Positions 24,807 through 30,864 of a DNA stretch of 30,864 nucleotides are shown here, one piece after another. The stretch's first letter is position 1, and each line of letters opens with the position of its first letter. Source of the stretch: JAMIFN01 sp964608575 (GTDB lineage Bacteria; Pseudomonadota; Gammaproteobacteria; Burkholderiales; Burkholderiaceae_C); contig CAZSPW010000009.1 of the NCBI GenBank assembly GCA_964608575.1, positions 1-30,864 on the forward strand, read 5' to 3'. Both the position numbers and the translations under genes were made by a program. The notes under the pieces were generated by a model. The model ran no database searches and was not told the DNA's origin. It worked only from the letters and a program-made list of their open reading frames with translations.

Positions 24807-24925
24807 AGACAAGGAACTTCTACCCCCCAACAGCAATAGACTGTTGCCTAAGATCGATGCAAGAGCCGCGGTGACGCTGGTTTAATTCAACAATTCGCGA
24901 AATTCACGCGCGCAGGAGACCCTAT

Positions 24926-26248
24926 ATGCAACCCTACCCACCATTACAACTCTTACAAGTTATTGGCCACAGCATTTGGACGCGCATGACGCGGCCGCAA
25001 TGGCCAGCGTTTCGCACCAATGAGGCGAGCTTTTATCCGCGTGAGGTTTGTTACCCCGTATACGAGCGTATGCGTGAGGACAAAAAGATTTTCTATGTGC
25101 CGCGCTTTTTGGGCTGGGTCGTTGGTGGCGATTATGAAGTGCTGACTTCGCTCCTGCGTGACGACCGCCTATCCTTGCGCTTTCACGATTGGGCCTACTA
25201 CCCGCGCATTCCCGAAGCCAAGAAAAACGCCCTGAATCGCTTAACCGACAACCTGTTGATGGCCAAACATCGCGCTGATCACCAGCGCCTACGGCGTTTA
25301 TCCGTCACGGCTTTTGCCCCACGCATGGTCGATAAGATGATGCCCCAGATCCGTGCGACCGTGGTCAAATACTTTGATCAAATGGAGGCGGCCAGCACCG
25401 ACGGCAGTATCGATATTGTGGAATTGGCGCGCGTCATCCCGCTGGAAGTACTGACCGATTACCTGGGCGTACCAGCCGAGTGCAAAAAAGGGTTTTACGC
25501 AGTATCTGAAGCGATTTTGGGGCAGTTCAATCCCAACTCCGCCATTGATCTGCCTGGGGCACTCAAAGGCATAGACATGCTCAAAGAAATGGTGCGCCAA
25601 AAACGCGCCCATCCACAAGACGATCTGATCAGCGCCTTAGCCACCGCCGCAGAAGACGGCGACAAGCTCAGCGAAGACGAAATGCTCTCGCTGATTGCTT
25701 CCGTTTTAGCCGCAGGCCCCGATTCCACCCGCGACCATACCCTGTGCGTGGTCAATGGCATGGCGCAACACCCCAACGCCTGGAAAGAAGTGCGGGAAAA
25801 GCGCGAGCTGCTGCAAAACGCCACGCGCGAATGCTTCCGCTGGGATGCATGGGGGCATAGAGGCTATACGCGCTTTGCGCTAGAAGACATGGAAATCCAC
25901 GGCCAAATCGTGAAAAAAGGCGAAATGATACGCTTGTGCTTCCCGGTTTTCTTGCTGGATCCGAAAGTCTTTGCGCAACCCGATGCGTTCAATATCCACC
26001 GCGACAACCTCGACAAAGTCATCCACTTTGGTACAGGGCCGCACTATTGTTTGGGCGCCAATATCGCTCGTGCGATTTACGAAACGGTGATCAATGAAAT
26101 GCTCGATCGTTACGAAAGCGTAGAACTGGTCGCACCCGCTCAGTACGAAGAAAATGTGGTGGCACGCCACATTAAGGCTTTGCCATTGCGCGTGAAGAAA
26201 GCACCGCTGCCGAATCTAGCCAACAAGGATGAGAACTTGGTCGCATAA
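24926..26248 (+). CDS. Cytochrome P450 (first of tandem pair)
   Basis: 440 residues. The I-helix oxygen-activation motif is AAGPDSTRDH (about 273), the K-helix ExxR is ECFR (in NATRECFRWD), and the heme loop FGTGPHYCLGAN carries the Cys375 ligand. All core P450 residues are intact; no transmembrane anchor, so a soluble bacterial class I enzyme needing a ferredoxin and reductase encoded elsewhere. The sequence is clearly homologous along its whole length to the next gene. Substrate unknown and CYP family not recognised. AGGAG lies seven bases before the ATG, 119 bases after parC. No redox partner or biosynthetic genes are adjacent. Confidence 0.92.
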   Translation: MQPYPPLQLLQVIGHSIWTRMTRPQWPAFRTNEASFYPREVCYPVYERMREDKKIFYVPRFLGWVVGGDYEVLTSLLRDDRLSLRFHDWAYYPRIPEAKKNALNRLTDNLLMAKHRADHQRLRRLSVTAFAPRMVDKMMPQIRATVVKYFDQMEAASTDGSIDIVELARVIPLEVLTDYLGVPAECKKGFYAVSEAILGQFNPNSAIDLPGALKGIDMLKEMVRQKRAHPQDDLISALATAAEDGDKLSEDEMLSLIASVLAAGPDSTRDHTLCVVNGMAQHPNAWKEVREKRELLQNATRECFRWDAWGHRGYTRFALEDMEIHGQIVKKGEMIRLCFPVFLLDPKVFAQPDAFNIHRDNLDKVIHFGTGPHYCLGANIARAIYETVINEMLDRYESVELVAPAQYEENVVARHIKALPLRVKKAPLPNLANKDENLVA

Positions 26249-26251
26249 GAC

Positions 26252-26265
26252 AGCGGCTCAGGCCG
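26252..26265 (+). repeat. Degenerate dispersed-repeat copy
   Basis: AGCGGCTCAGGCCG matches the repeat head in 12 of 14 positions and begins four bases after the P450 stop, a position like other copies. The rest of the element is not recognisable, so this may be chance. Confidence 0.35.
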
Positions 26266-26298
26266 GCCGGGTTCTTTTTTTCCTCTGCTATCCTTATA

Positions 26299-26331
26299 CG
26301 CCCTCAGGGAAAACCCAAGGGCGTTTTTTTT
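26299..26331 (+). terminator. Intrinsic terminator between the two P450 genes
   Basis: CGCCCT, 13-base loop, AGGGCG, then eight T. The T-run ends 13 bases before the ATG of the second P450. The loop holds further GGG and CCC runs (CAGGGAAAACCCAA) that could form a competing small hairpin. Confidence 0.85.
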
Positions 26332-26344
26332 GACGAGTTGGCTG

Positions 26345-27603
26345 ATGCAATCTTTTTCTTTTCTCCAAATGGCGCGCATGGGCGCGGCCGCAATCTGGGG
26401 CGCTGTGCGCTATCCCAAATTCGCAGCTTTTAGGCCGCACGATGCCAGTTTTTACCCGCGCGATGTGTGCTATCCCGTGTACAAAAGTATGCGCACCGAG
26501 CACAAGGTTTTTTACATGCCCAATCAATTGGGCTGGGCAGTCGCGGGCGATTACGACACCTTTGCCAAACTGCTGCGCGATGACAGACTGTCTTTGCGCT
26601 TTGCCGATTGGCGTTTTTATCCGCGTGCGGCTGAAGATAAAAAGACTGAACTCGATAAGCTGACCGACAACTTACTGATGAGCAAGCACCGCGCTGACCA
26701 CCAGCGTCTGCGGCGCTTGGCCGTCACAGCGTTTTCGCCCCGCATAGTTGATAAGCTCATGCCGCAAATTCGCGCCACGGTGGCGCAGCATTTCGATGCC
26801 ATCGAAGCCCAAGGGCAGTGCGCTGACGGCAGCCTCATCATAGATTTCGCACTACTGGCACGCGTCATTCCCCTTGAAGTGCTGACACAGTATTTGGGCG
26901 TGCCATCGGATTACCAAAAAGATTTTTACGCCGTATCCGAGGCCATCATTGGCCAATTCAACCCCAGTGCCAAATTAGACGAAAGCGCCGCCCTGCAAGG
27001 CATCGCCATGCTAAAAAAAATGGTGGCAGAAAAACGCGCCCATCCGCAAGACGATCTGGTCAGCGCCCTAGCCACCACGGCTGAAGATGGCGATAAATTG
27101 AGCGAGGATGAAATGCTGGCGCTGATAGCCTCAGTCTTGGCCGCAGGGCCAGATTCAGTGCGCGACCATATCACCACCGTCGCGCACACTTTTGCCCAGC
27201 ACCCCAAAGTCTGGGACGAAGTGCGCGCCAAACCTGAATTGCTGCCTCAAGCGAGCCTCGAAGCTTTCCGCTGGAGCCACTGGGGGCATCGCGGCTTTAC
27301 GCGCTTTTCGCTGGAGGATATCGAGGTTTACGGCGTCACCATTCCCAAAGGCGAGATGATTCGTTTGGTACACCCCGTCTTTATTTTCGACGAAAGCATT
27401 TACCCCCATGCGGATACTTTGGATATCCATCGGGCTAATTTAGACAAATTGCTGCTGTTCGGCACTGGCCCGCACTATTGCCTGGGCGCCAATATCGCCA
27501 AAGCCATTATTGATACCGTGATGGCTGAACTTTTGGCGCGCTACGACAGCTTGGCGGTGGCACAAGAGCCTAGTTACGAAAGCAATATCGTCTCGCGCCG
27601 CGC
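26345..27603 (+). CDS. Cytochrome P450 (second of tandem pair), 3' end lost in assembly gap
   Basis: About 420 visible residues, a paralog of the preceding gene (well over half identical by eye; blocks such as KHRADHQRLRRL, PQIRATV, VIPLEVLT and RAHPQDDL are shared). I-helix AAGPDSVRDH (Val where the first copy has Thr), ExxR as EAFR, heme loop FGTGPHYCLGAN with Cys379. By comparison with the first copy about 20-25 C-terminal residues are in the gap; the frame continued past the N run is not meaningful. The ATG at 26345 gives MQSFSFLQMARMG; a TTG at 26330 is possible but lies in the terminator T-run. Shine-Dalgarno weak (GACGAG). No redox partner nearby. Confidence 0.88.
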
Positions 27604-27703
27604 NNNNNNNNNNNNNNNNNNNNNNNNNNNNNNNNNNNNNNNNNNNNNNNNNNNNNNNNNNNNNNNNNNNNNNNNNNNNNNNNNNNNNNNNNNNNNNNNN
27701 NNN
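27604..27703. other. Assembly gap (100 N)
   Basis: Exactly 100 N, the usual placeholder for a scaffold join of unknown length. The order of genes on either side depends on the scaffolding being right. Confidence 0.98.
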
Positions 27704-27731
27704 AAGCCCATAAAACAGCCAGCACCAACTG

Positions 27732-27753
27732 GATTTCCGCCCATGCGGAAATC
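27732..27753. repeat. Perfect 9-bp hairpin before serB
   Basis: GATTTCCGC, loop CCAT, GCGGAAATC, followed by AGCATATTTTT. It may be a weak terminator for the P450 transcript or a REP-like unit; the T-run is interrupted. Confidence 0.5.
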
Positions 27754-27758
27754 AGCAT

Positions 27759-27798
27759 ATTTTTAGCCATTCAGGCCGTCAAATCTGCCTGAGCAGCT
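27759..27798 (-). repeat. Dispersed AGCTGC repeat, copy 8 (intergenic)
   Basis: On the minus strand AGCTGCTCAGGCAG, ATTTGACGGCCTGAAT, GGCTAAAAAT. It ends 14 bases before the serB ATG, in what would be its promoter or leader. Confidence 0.85.
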
Positions 27799-27812
27799 TC
27801 TTTTTCAATAGC

Positions 27813-28520
27813 ATGACTATCTCTCACGAACTTGCCATTCAAGGCTTTACCCCGCCACTGTCTTGGGCTGATTTCCGTATCGCCGCCTTTGATATGGATT
27901 CCACCCTGATCAATATCGAGTGCATAGACGAAATCGCCGCCGTTGCGGGCAAAAAAACCGAAGTCGCAGCCATTACCGAAGCCGCTATGCGCGGCGAAAT
28001 TCCCGATTTTCGCGCCAGCCTGATGCGGCGCTTAGCCTTGTTGCAAGGCCTGAATCAAAGCGCCCTGCAAACCGTTTTAGACACACGCTTGCAGCTCAAC
28101 CCTGGCGCTGAAAAACTGCTGACCACGCTGCACGCTAAAGGCATCAAAACCCTGTTGGTATCGGGCGGCTTTACCTATTTCGCCCGCGTGGTACAGGCTA
28201 AGCTGGGCATCACCGCCATGCGCTCTAACGAACTGGAGATCGTGGGCGGCGAACTCACAGGGCGCGTGCTGCCACAAAGCTGGGGCGGCGATGTGGTCGA
28301 TGGCGCTGAAAAACGCCGCGCACTAGAGCAATTTGCCGCCGAGCATGGCGCGACACTGGCGCAATGCATCGCTGTGGGCGACGGCGCCAATGATTTGCCC
28401 ATGATGGGCGCAGCGGGTCTATCTGTCGCCTACCACGCCAAACCTGCGGTGCGGGCGCAAGCCATGGTCGCCATCAACACTGGTGGTTTGGATAGGCTGC
28501 TGGAAGTTTTTGCTGATTGA
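27813..28520 (+). CDS. serB: Phosphoserine phosphatase
   Basis: 235 residues of the HAD superfamily. The nucleophile motif is DMDSTL (Asp27, Asp29), followed by the substrate-binding IECIDEIA and MRGEIPDFRASLMRR, motif II LLVSGGFTYF, Lys in DGAEKRR, and motif III/IV GDGANDLPMM. It makes L-serine from O-phospho-L-serine, the last step of serine synthesis. It lacks the N-terminal ACT domain of long SerB proteins. The upstream 110 bases between the gap and ATG hold a hairpin and a dispersed-repeat copy. Its stop overlaps or nearly abuts the next gene, so the methyltransferase is probably co-transcribed. The ATG has no strong Shine-Dalgarno (AATAGC). Confidence 0.94.
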   Translation: MTISHELAIQGFTPPLSWADFRIAAFDMDSTLINIECIDEIAAVAGKKTEVAAITEAAMRGEIPDFRASLMRRLALLQGLNQSALQTVLDTRLQLNPGAEKLLTTLHAKGIKTLLVSGGFTYFARVVQAKLGITAMRSNELEIVGGELTGRVLPQSWGGDVVDGAEKRRALEQFAAEHGATLAQCIAVGDGANDLPMMGAAGLSVAYHAKPAVRAQAMVAINTGGLDRLLEVFAD

Positions 28521-28531
28521 AATGGGGCGTT

Positions 28532-29383
28532 ATGCAATTTCCAGCCGCGATTACTTCCCGCGATAACCCTTGGGTCAAACAGCTACACAAGCTGGCAAAC
28601 GACGGCGCGGCCTATCGCAAACTAGGGCAAATTTGGCTCGAAGGCGAACACTTGGTCAGCAGTTTTTTACACACACTGCAAAACATCAGCACTATCAAAA
28701 CAGAAGCTGCCCAGGCAGATTTGGCGGCCTTAAAGCCAGAAAAGATACTGATTTCTGAAAGTTATATCACACGCCTACCCAGCTTTTTGGCCTCGCATGG
28801 TTTGGGCACGCTACCCTGCCCCGTGTTGGTGCTGGCCGATAAATTGCTGCCCAGCGTCAGCAGTTTGGAGTCGCCCGCGCCTATCGGTCTATTGCTAAGC
28901 ACCAGCGCGCCAGCCCAGGCATTACAGGCCGCGCCTACCGTGGTACTAGACCGCCTGCAAGACGCTGGCAATGTGGGTGCGATTTTGCGCTGCGCCTCCG
29001 CCTTTGGTTTTCAGCAAATCATCGCCATCAAAGGCACGGTGGGGCTGTGGTCGCCCAAAGTCTTGCGCGCTGGCATGGGCGCACATTTCAACCTGCAACT
29101 GCACGAACAACAAGACAGTAGCGCAGCCATCGGCCATTTGCAGGATTTGGGTTTGCCGTTATTGGCCACCAGCTCACACCAGGGCCAGTGGCTGCACCAA
29201 GCACAGTTGCCTGCGCCTTGCGCTTGGCTGCTGGGGCATGAAGGCCAAGGCGTGAGCCGAGCTTGGCAAGACGCGGCCACAGGGCATATCCGCATTTGGC
29301 AGGCCAGCGAAGAGTCGCTGAATGTGGCCACCGCCGCCGCTATTTGCTTGCACGCCAGTGCGGCGCAAGCTATGCTGAACTAA
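28532..29383 (+). CDS. TrmH/SpoU family RNA 2'-O-methyltransferase, with repeat-derived insert
   Basis: 283 residues. An N-terminal substrate-binding domain (ITSRDNPWVKQLHKLANDG, LEGEHLV) precedes the SPOUT knot: motif 1 LDRLQDAGNVGAILRCASAFG, motif 2 LLGHEGQGVS, motif 3 ESLNVATAAAICLH. It methylates a ribose 2'-OH in rRNA or tRNA using SAM; the target nucleotide cannot be told. Residues about 58-71 (EAAQADLAALKPEK) are encoded by a dispersed-repeat copy in the linker after the N-terminal domain. I chose the ATG at 28532 (GGGG just upstream); a TTG at 28517 overlapping the serB stop would add five residues. Confidence 0.9.
   Translation: MQFPAAITSRDNPWVKQLHKLANDGAAYRKLGQIWLEGEHLVSSFLHTLQNISTIKTEAAQADLAALKPEKILISESYITRLPSFLASHGLGTLPCPVLVLADKLLPSVSSLESPAPIGLLLSTSAPAQALQAAPTVVLDRLQDAGNVGAILRCASAFGFQQIIAIKGTVGLWSPKVLRAGMGAHFNLQLHEQQDSSAAIGHLQDLGLPLLATSSHQGQWLHQAQLPAPCAWLLGHEGQGVSRAWQDAATGHIRIWQASEESLNVATAAAICLHASAAQAMLN
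28705..28744 (+). repeat. Dispersed AGCTGC repeat, copy 9 (inside the TrmH-family gene)
   Basis: AGCTGCCCAGGCAG, ATTTGGCGGCCTTAAA, GCCAGAAAA. Same strand as the gene and translated in frame as EAAQADLAALKPEK. One of the best matches to the consensus. Confidence 0.88.
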
Positions 29384-29415
29384 CTGCTTAGGACCTTAAG
29401 CACCTGGAGGCCACC

Positions 29416-29937
29416 ATGAGCAACAGCCCCCCTGCTCCGTCCAGCCCCGCCACGCCCAGCCCTTACGCTCGCTTTACAGGCTTGGCCGAATGGCGCAGCG
29501 CCTTACTGGCGTTTTTGCAACAAGCTGCCGCTGAAAAATGGCCGCAACTGATCTGCTGCGATAGCGATTTTTCTCTTTGGCCGTGGCACGACAAGGAAAT
29601 TTTGGCCGCGTTAGAGAGCTGGAGCCACCGTCCCCATAGTTTCACTATCGTGGCTGGGCACTACCGCCATATTGAACAAAATTTCCCGCGCTTTATTCGC
29701 TGGCGCCAGCAATGGGAACACATCATCAGCGCCCATGCCGCTGCGCCCGTACACAAGGGCAGTTTGCCCAGCTGCATCGTGGCACCGCAGCACGGCGCTG
29801 TGCAATTGATCGACCCTGTGCGCTGCCGTGGCATCACTGTGCACGAGCCGAATATGGTGCACGATTTGCAATTGGTGCTGGACGAGATTTTGCTCAAATC
29901 CAGCAGCGCCTTCCCCGCCTCCACCACAGGTTTATAA
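29416..29937 (+). CDS. Conserved-looking protein of unknown function
   Basis: 173 residues, not recognised with certainty. A Pro/Ser-rich N-terminus (1-16) is followed by a compact domain: LAEWRSALLAFLQQAAAE, LICCDSDFSLWPWHDKEILAALESW, SFTIVAGHYRHIEQNFPRFIRWRQQWEHIISAH, and a C-terminal VQLIDPVRCRGITVHEP. The order (strand with acidic residues, helix, strand, helix with paired aromatic/basic residues) recalls small phospholipase-D-like or DUF7931-type proteins, but I see no HKD motif and do not claim the assignment. A strong GGAGG lies five bases before the ATG. Its stop is two bases from the HIT gene start, so the two are almost surely co-translated. Confidence 0.75.
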   Translation: MSNSPPAPSSPATPSPYARFTGLAEWRSALLAFLQQAAAEKWPQLICCDSDFSLWPWHDKEILAALESWSHRPHSFTIVAGHYRHIEQNFPRFIRWRQQWEHIISAHAAAPVHKGSLPSCIVAPQHGAVQLIDPVRCRGITVHEPNMVHDLQLVLDEILLKSSSAFPASTTGL

Positions 29938-29939
29938 CG

Positions 29940-30386
29940 ATGACGGACTGCCCACTTTGCACCGATATGGGTGGCGAACTGATAGCCGAATACGCACCAC
30001 ACTTTCGCGTGATTCGCGCAGTTGATGCCCATTTTCCAGCCTTTTATCGCTTGATTTGGCAGCCTCATGTGGCGGAATTCAGCGATTTAAACGCAGACGA
30101 ACGCGCCTTGTGTATGCAAGCTGTGGCAGCCATAGAAAGTGTGCTGCGCCAGCACCTGCCCGCCCATTTGCAGCCCACCAAAATCAATTTGGCCAGTTTG
30201 GGCAATGTGGTGCCGCATCTGCATTGGCACATCATTGCGCGCTTTGACTGGGACAGCCATTACCCCGATCCGGTCTGGGCACCCGCGCGACGCAGTCCCA
30301 AACAGGCAGAACTGGCTGCCTTGCAAGCCCAAATCTCAACCCTCGATAGCGCCATTGCACTGAGGATAAAAAATCTGGCCACATAA
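29940..30386 (+). CDS. HIT-family nucleotide hydrolase/transferase
   Basis: 148 residues. The histidine triad is HLHWHII, preceded by KINLASLGNVVPH as in the HIT superfamily. An N-terminal CPLC pair (Cys4, Cys7) resembles the zinc-binding residues of some HIT proteins. Such enzymes split phosphoramidates or dinucleoside polyphosphates; the substrate is unknown. The ATG at 29940 begins MTDCPLCTDMGGELIAE and follows the previous stop by two bases; a longer open frame upstream is out of register with that gene and rejected. The C-terminal AELAALQAQISTLDSAIALR is probably helical. hemA starts 23 bases after its stop, apparently from its own promoter. Confidence 0.9.
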   Translation: MTDCPLCTDMGGELIAEYAPHFRVIRAVDAHFPAFYRLIWQPHVAEFSDLNADERALCMQAVAAIESVLRQHLPAHLQPTKINLASLGNVVPHLHWHIIARFDWDSHYPDPVWAPARRSPKQAELAALQAQISTLDSAIALRIKNLAT

Positions 30387-30394
30387 CTCAACTC

Positions 30395-30400
30395 TATAAT
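30395..30400 (+). promoter_or_regulatory. -10 box directly before hemA
   Basis: TATAAT, then CGCCCCCTT and ATG: nine bases from box to start codon, implying a leader of at most a few bases. No clear -35 match upstream. Confidence 0.5.
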
Positions 30401-30409
30401 CGCCCCCTT

Positions 30410-30864
30410 ATGGCAGTTTGGGCACTAGGCATTAATCACACCACAGCACCGCTGGATTTACGGGGGCGTTTTGCCATTGCTGCCCATGATTTGCCACCTA
30501 CTTTGGACAAACTCAAAGCCACTTTAGGGCCGCAAGCAGAAAGCACCATCATCTCCACCTGTAACCGCACTGAGCTGTATTGCGCCGGTGATGGCGTAGA
30601 GATTGCCCAAGGCCTGGCTTGGTTAGCTGCCAGTGGCGGCGTGAGCGTGGCCGAGCTACAAAACCACGCCTATATCAAACAATCTGAGCAAGCTGTGCGC
30701 CATGTGTTTCGCGTCGCCGCGGGCCTAGACAGCATGGTGCTGGGCGAGGCGCAAATTCTGGGGCAATTGAAAGATGCGGTACGCGCCGCCGAAGACGCAG
30801 GCGCTATGGGGGCAACCCTGCACCAGTTATTTCAACGCGCCTTCAATGTCGCCAAAGAAGTGCG
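30410..30864 (+). CDS. hemA: Glutamyl-tRNA reductase, 3' end beyond window
   Basis: The first 151 residues are visible; the frame is open to the last base. MAVWALGINHTTAPLDLRGR is the family N-terminus, the catalytic Cys lies in ISTCNRTELY, and HVFRVAAGLDSMVLGEAQILGQLK is the long conserved block; LFQRAFNVAKEVR ends the window. It reduces glutamyl-tRNA to glutamate-1-semialdehyde, the first committed step of C5 tetrapyrrole synthesis. The start at 30410 lacks any Shine-Dalgarno but sits nine bases after a perfect TATAAT, so a leaderless message is likely. Confidence 0.95.
   Translation, partial: MAVWALGINHTTAPLDLRGRFAIAAHDLPPTLDKLKATLGPQAESTIISTCNRTELYCAGDGVEIAQGLAWLAASGGVSVAELQNHAYIKQSEQAVRHVFRVAAGLDSMVLGEAQILGQLKDAVRAAEDAGAMGATLHQLFQRAFNVAKEV

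Noticed and set aside
26261..26278. GGCCGGCC palindrome with downstream T-run as a terminator of the first P450
   Set aside because: The palindrome has no loop and is separated from the T-run; the next hairpin at 26299 is far better.
27704..27766. Continuation of the second P450 reading frame across the N run to 27766
   Set aside because: The frame through 100 placeholder bases is arbitrary, and the residues after it do not match the C-terminus of the paralogous P450.

Overview
The window looks like a draft or metagenome-assembled chromosome segment from a betaproteobacterium, most likely order Burkholderiales and possibly near Comamonadaceae. Several things point there: a DinB with the long loop before the GRGVITTANYAAR block, a Gcr-type membrane 'recombinase' of the Neisseria/Burkholderia kind, a stand-alone homocysteine-methyltransferase half of MetH, the OxyR sequence, and an rpsU-yqeY pair. 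The assignment is inferred from protein resemblance only. A run of 100 N (27604-27703) marks a scaffold join that cuts a cytochrome P450 gene.

Layout. 1-819 holds the end of a Ppx/GppA phosphatase. 920-4130 is a minus-strand block: a DUF1232 protein, metH N-terminal half, a SIMPL-domain periplasmic protein and oxyR, with a divergent thioesterase at 4206. 4692-5023 is a gene-free island with a dispersed-repeat copy, an inverted pair of REP-like hairpins and a 7-bp tandem repeat that runs into the end of dinB. 5014-8194 (minus) carries dinB, trpA, yqeY, rpsU and a 4.5S RNA gene (ffs). 8366-10389 (plus) has an acyl-CoA synthetase and tRNA-Pro(TGG) and tRNA-Arg(TCT). 10411-13829 (minus) has a carboxylesterase, pheS and a glutathione peroxidase. 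13927-21334 (plus) has a BaiN/YhiN-type flavoprotein, an SDR, Gcr and secA. pgeF (minus) and parC (plus) are divergent. Then come two tandem P450 genes, the gap, serB, a TrmH-family rRNA/tRNA methyltransferase, an unknown gene, a HIT protein and the 5' part of hemA.

Most genes are housekeeping, but many stand apart from their usual partners: pheS without pheT, trpA without trpB, parC without parE. No prophage, insertion sequence or CRISPR array is visible.

The most interesting signal is a dispersed repeat of about 40-50 bp beginning AGCTGCYCAGGCAG. Nine clear copies and one degenerate copy occur in 31 kb, in both orientations. Six clear copies are intergenic, several right at gene ends. Three lie inside genes (pgeF, parC and the TrmH-family methyltransferase) and are read through in frame as extra peptide. 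In the two copies whose reading frame would meet a TGA present in most intergenic copies, that codon is TGG or CGA instead. This resembles, in behaviour but not in sequence, the Rickettsia palindromic elements that invade protein-coding genes. Other points of note are intrinsic-terminator structures just upstream of the pheS and second P450 start codons, near-leaderless promoters at the flavoprotein gene and hemA, and Ile at the quinolone-resistance Ser position of ParC.
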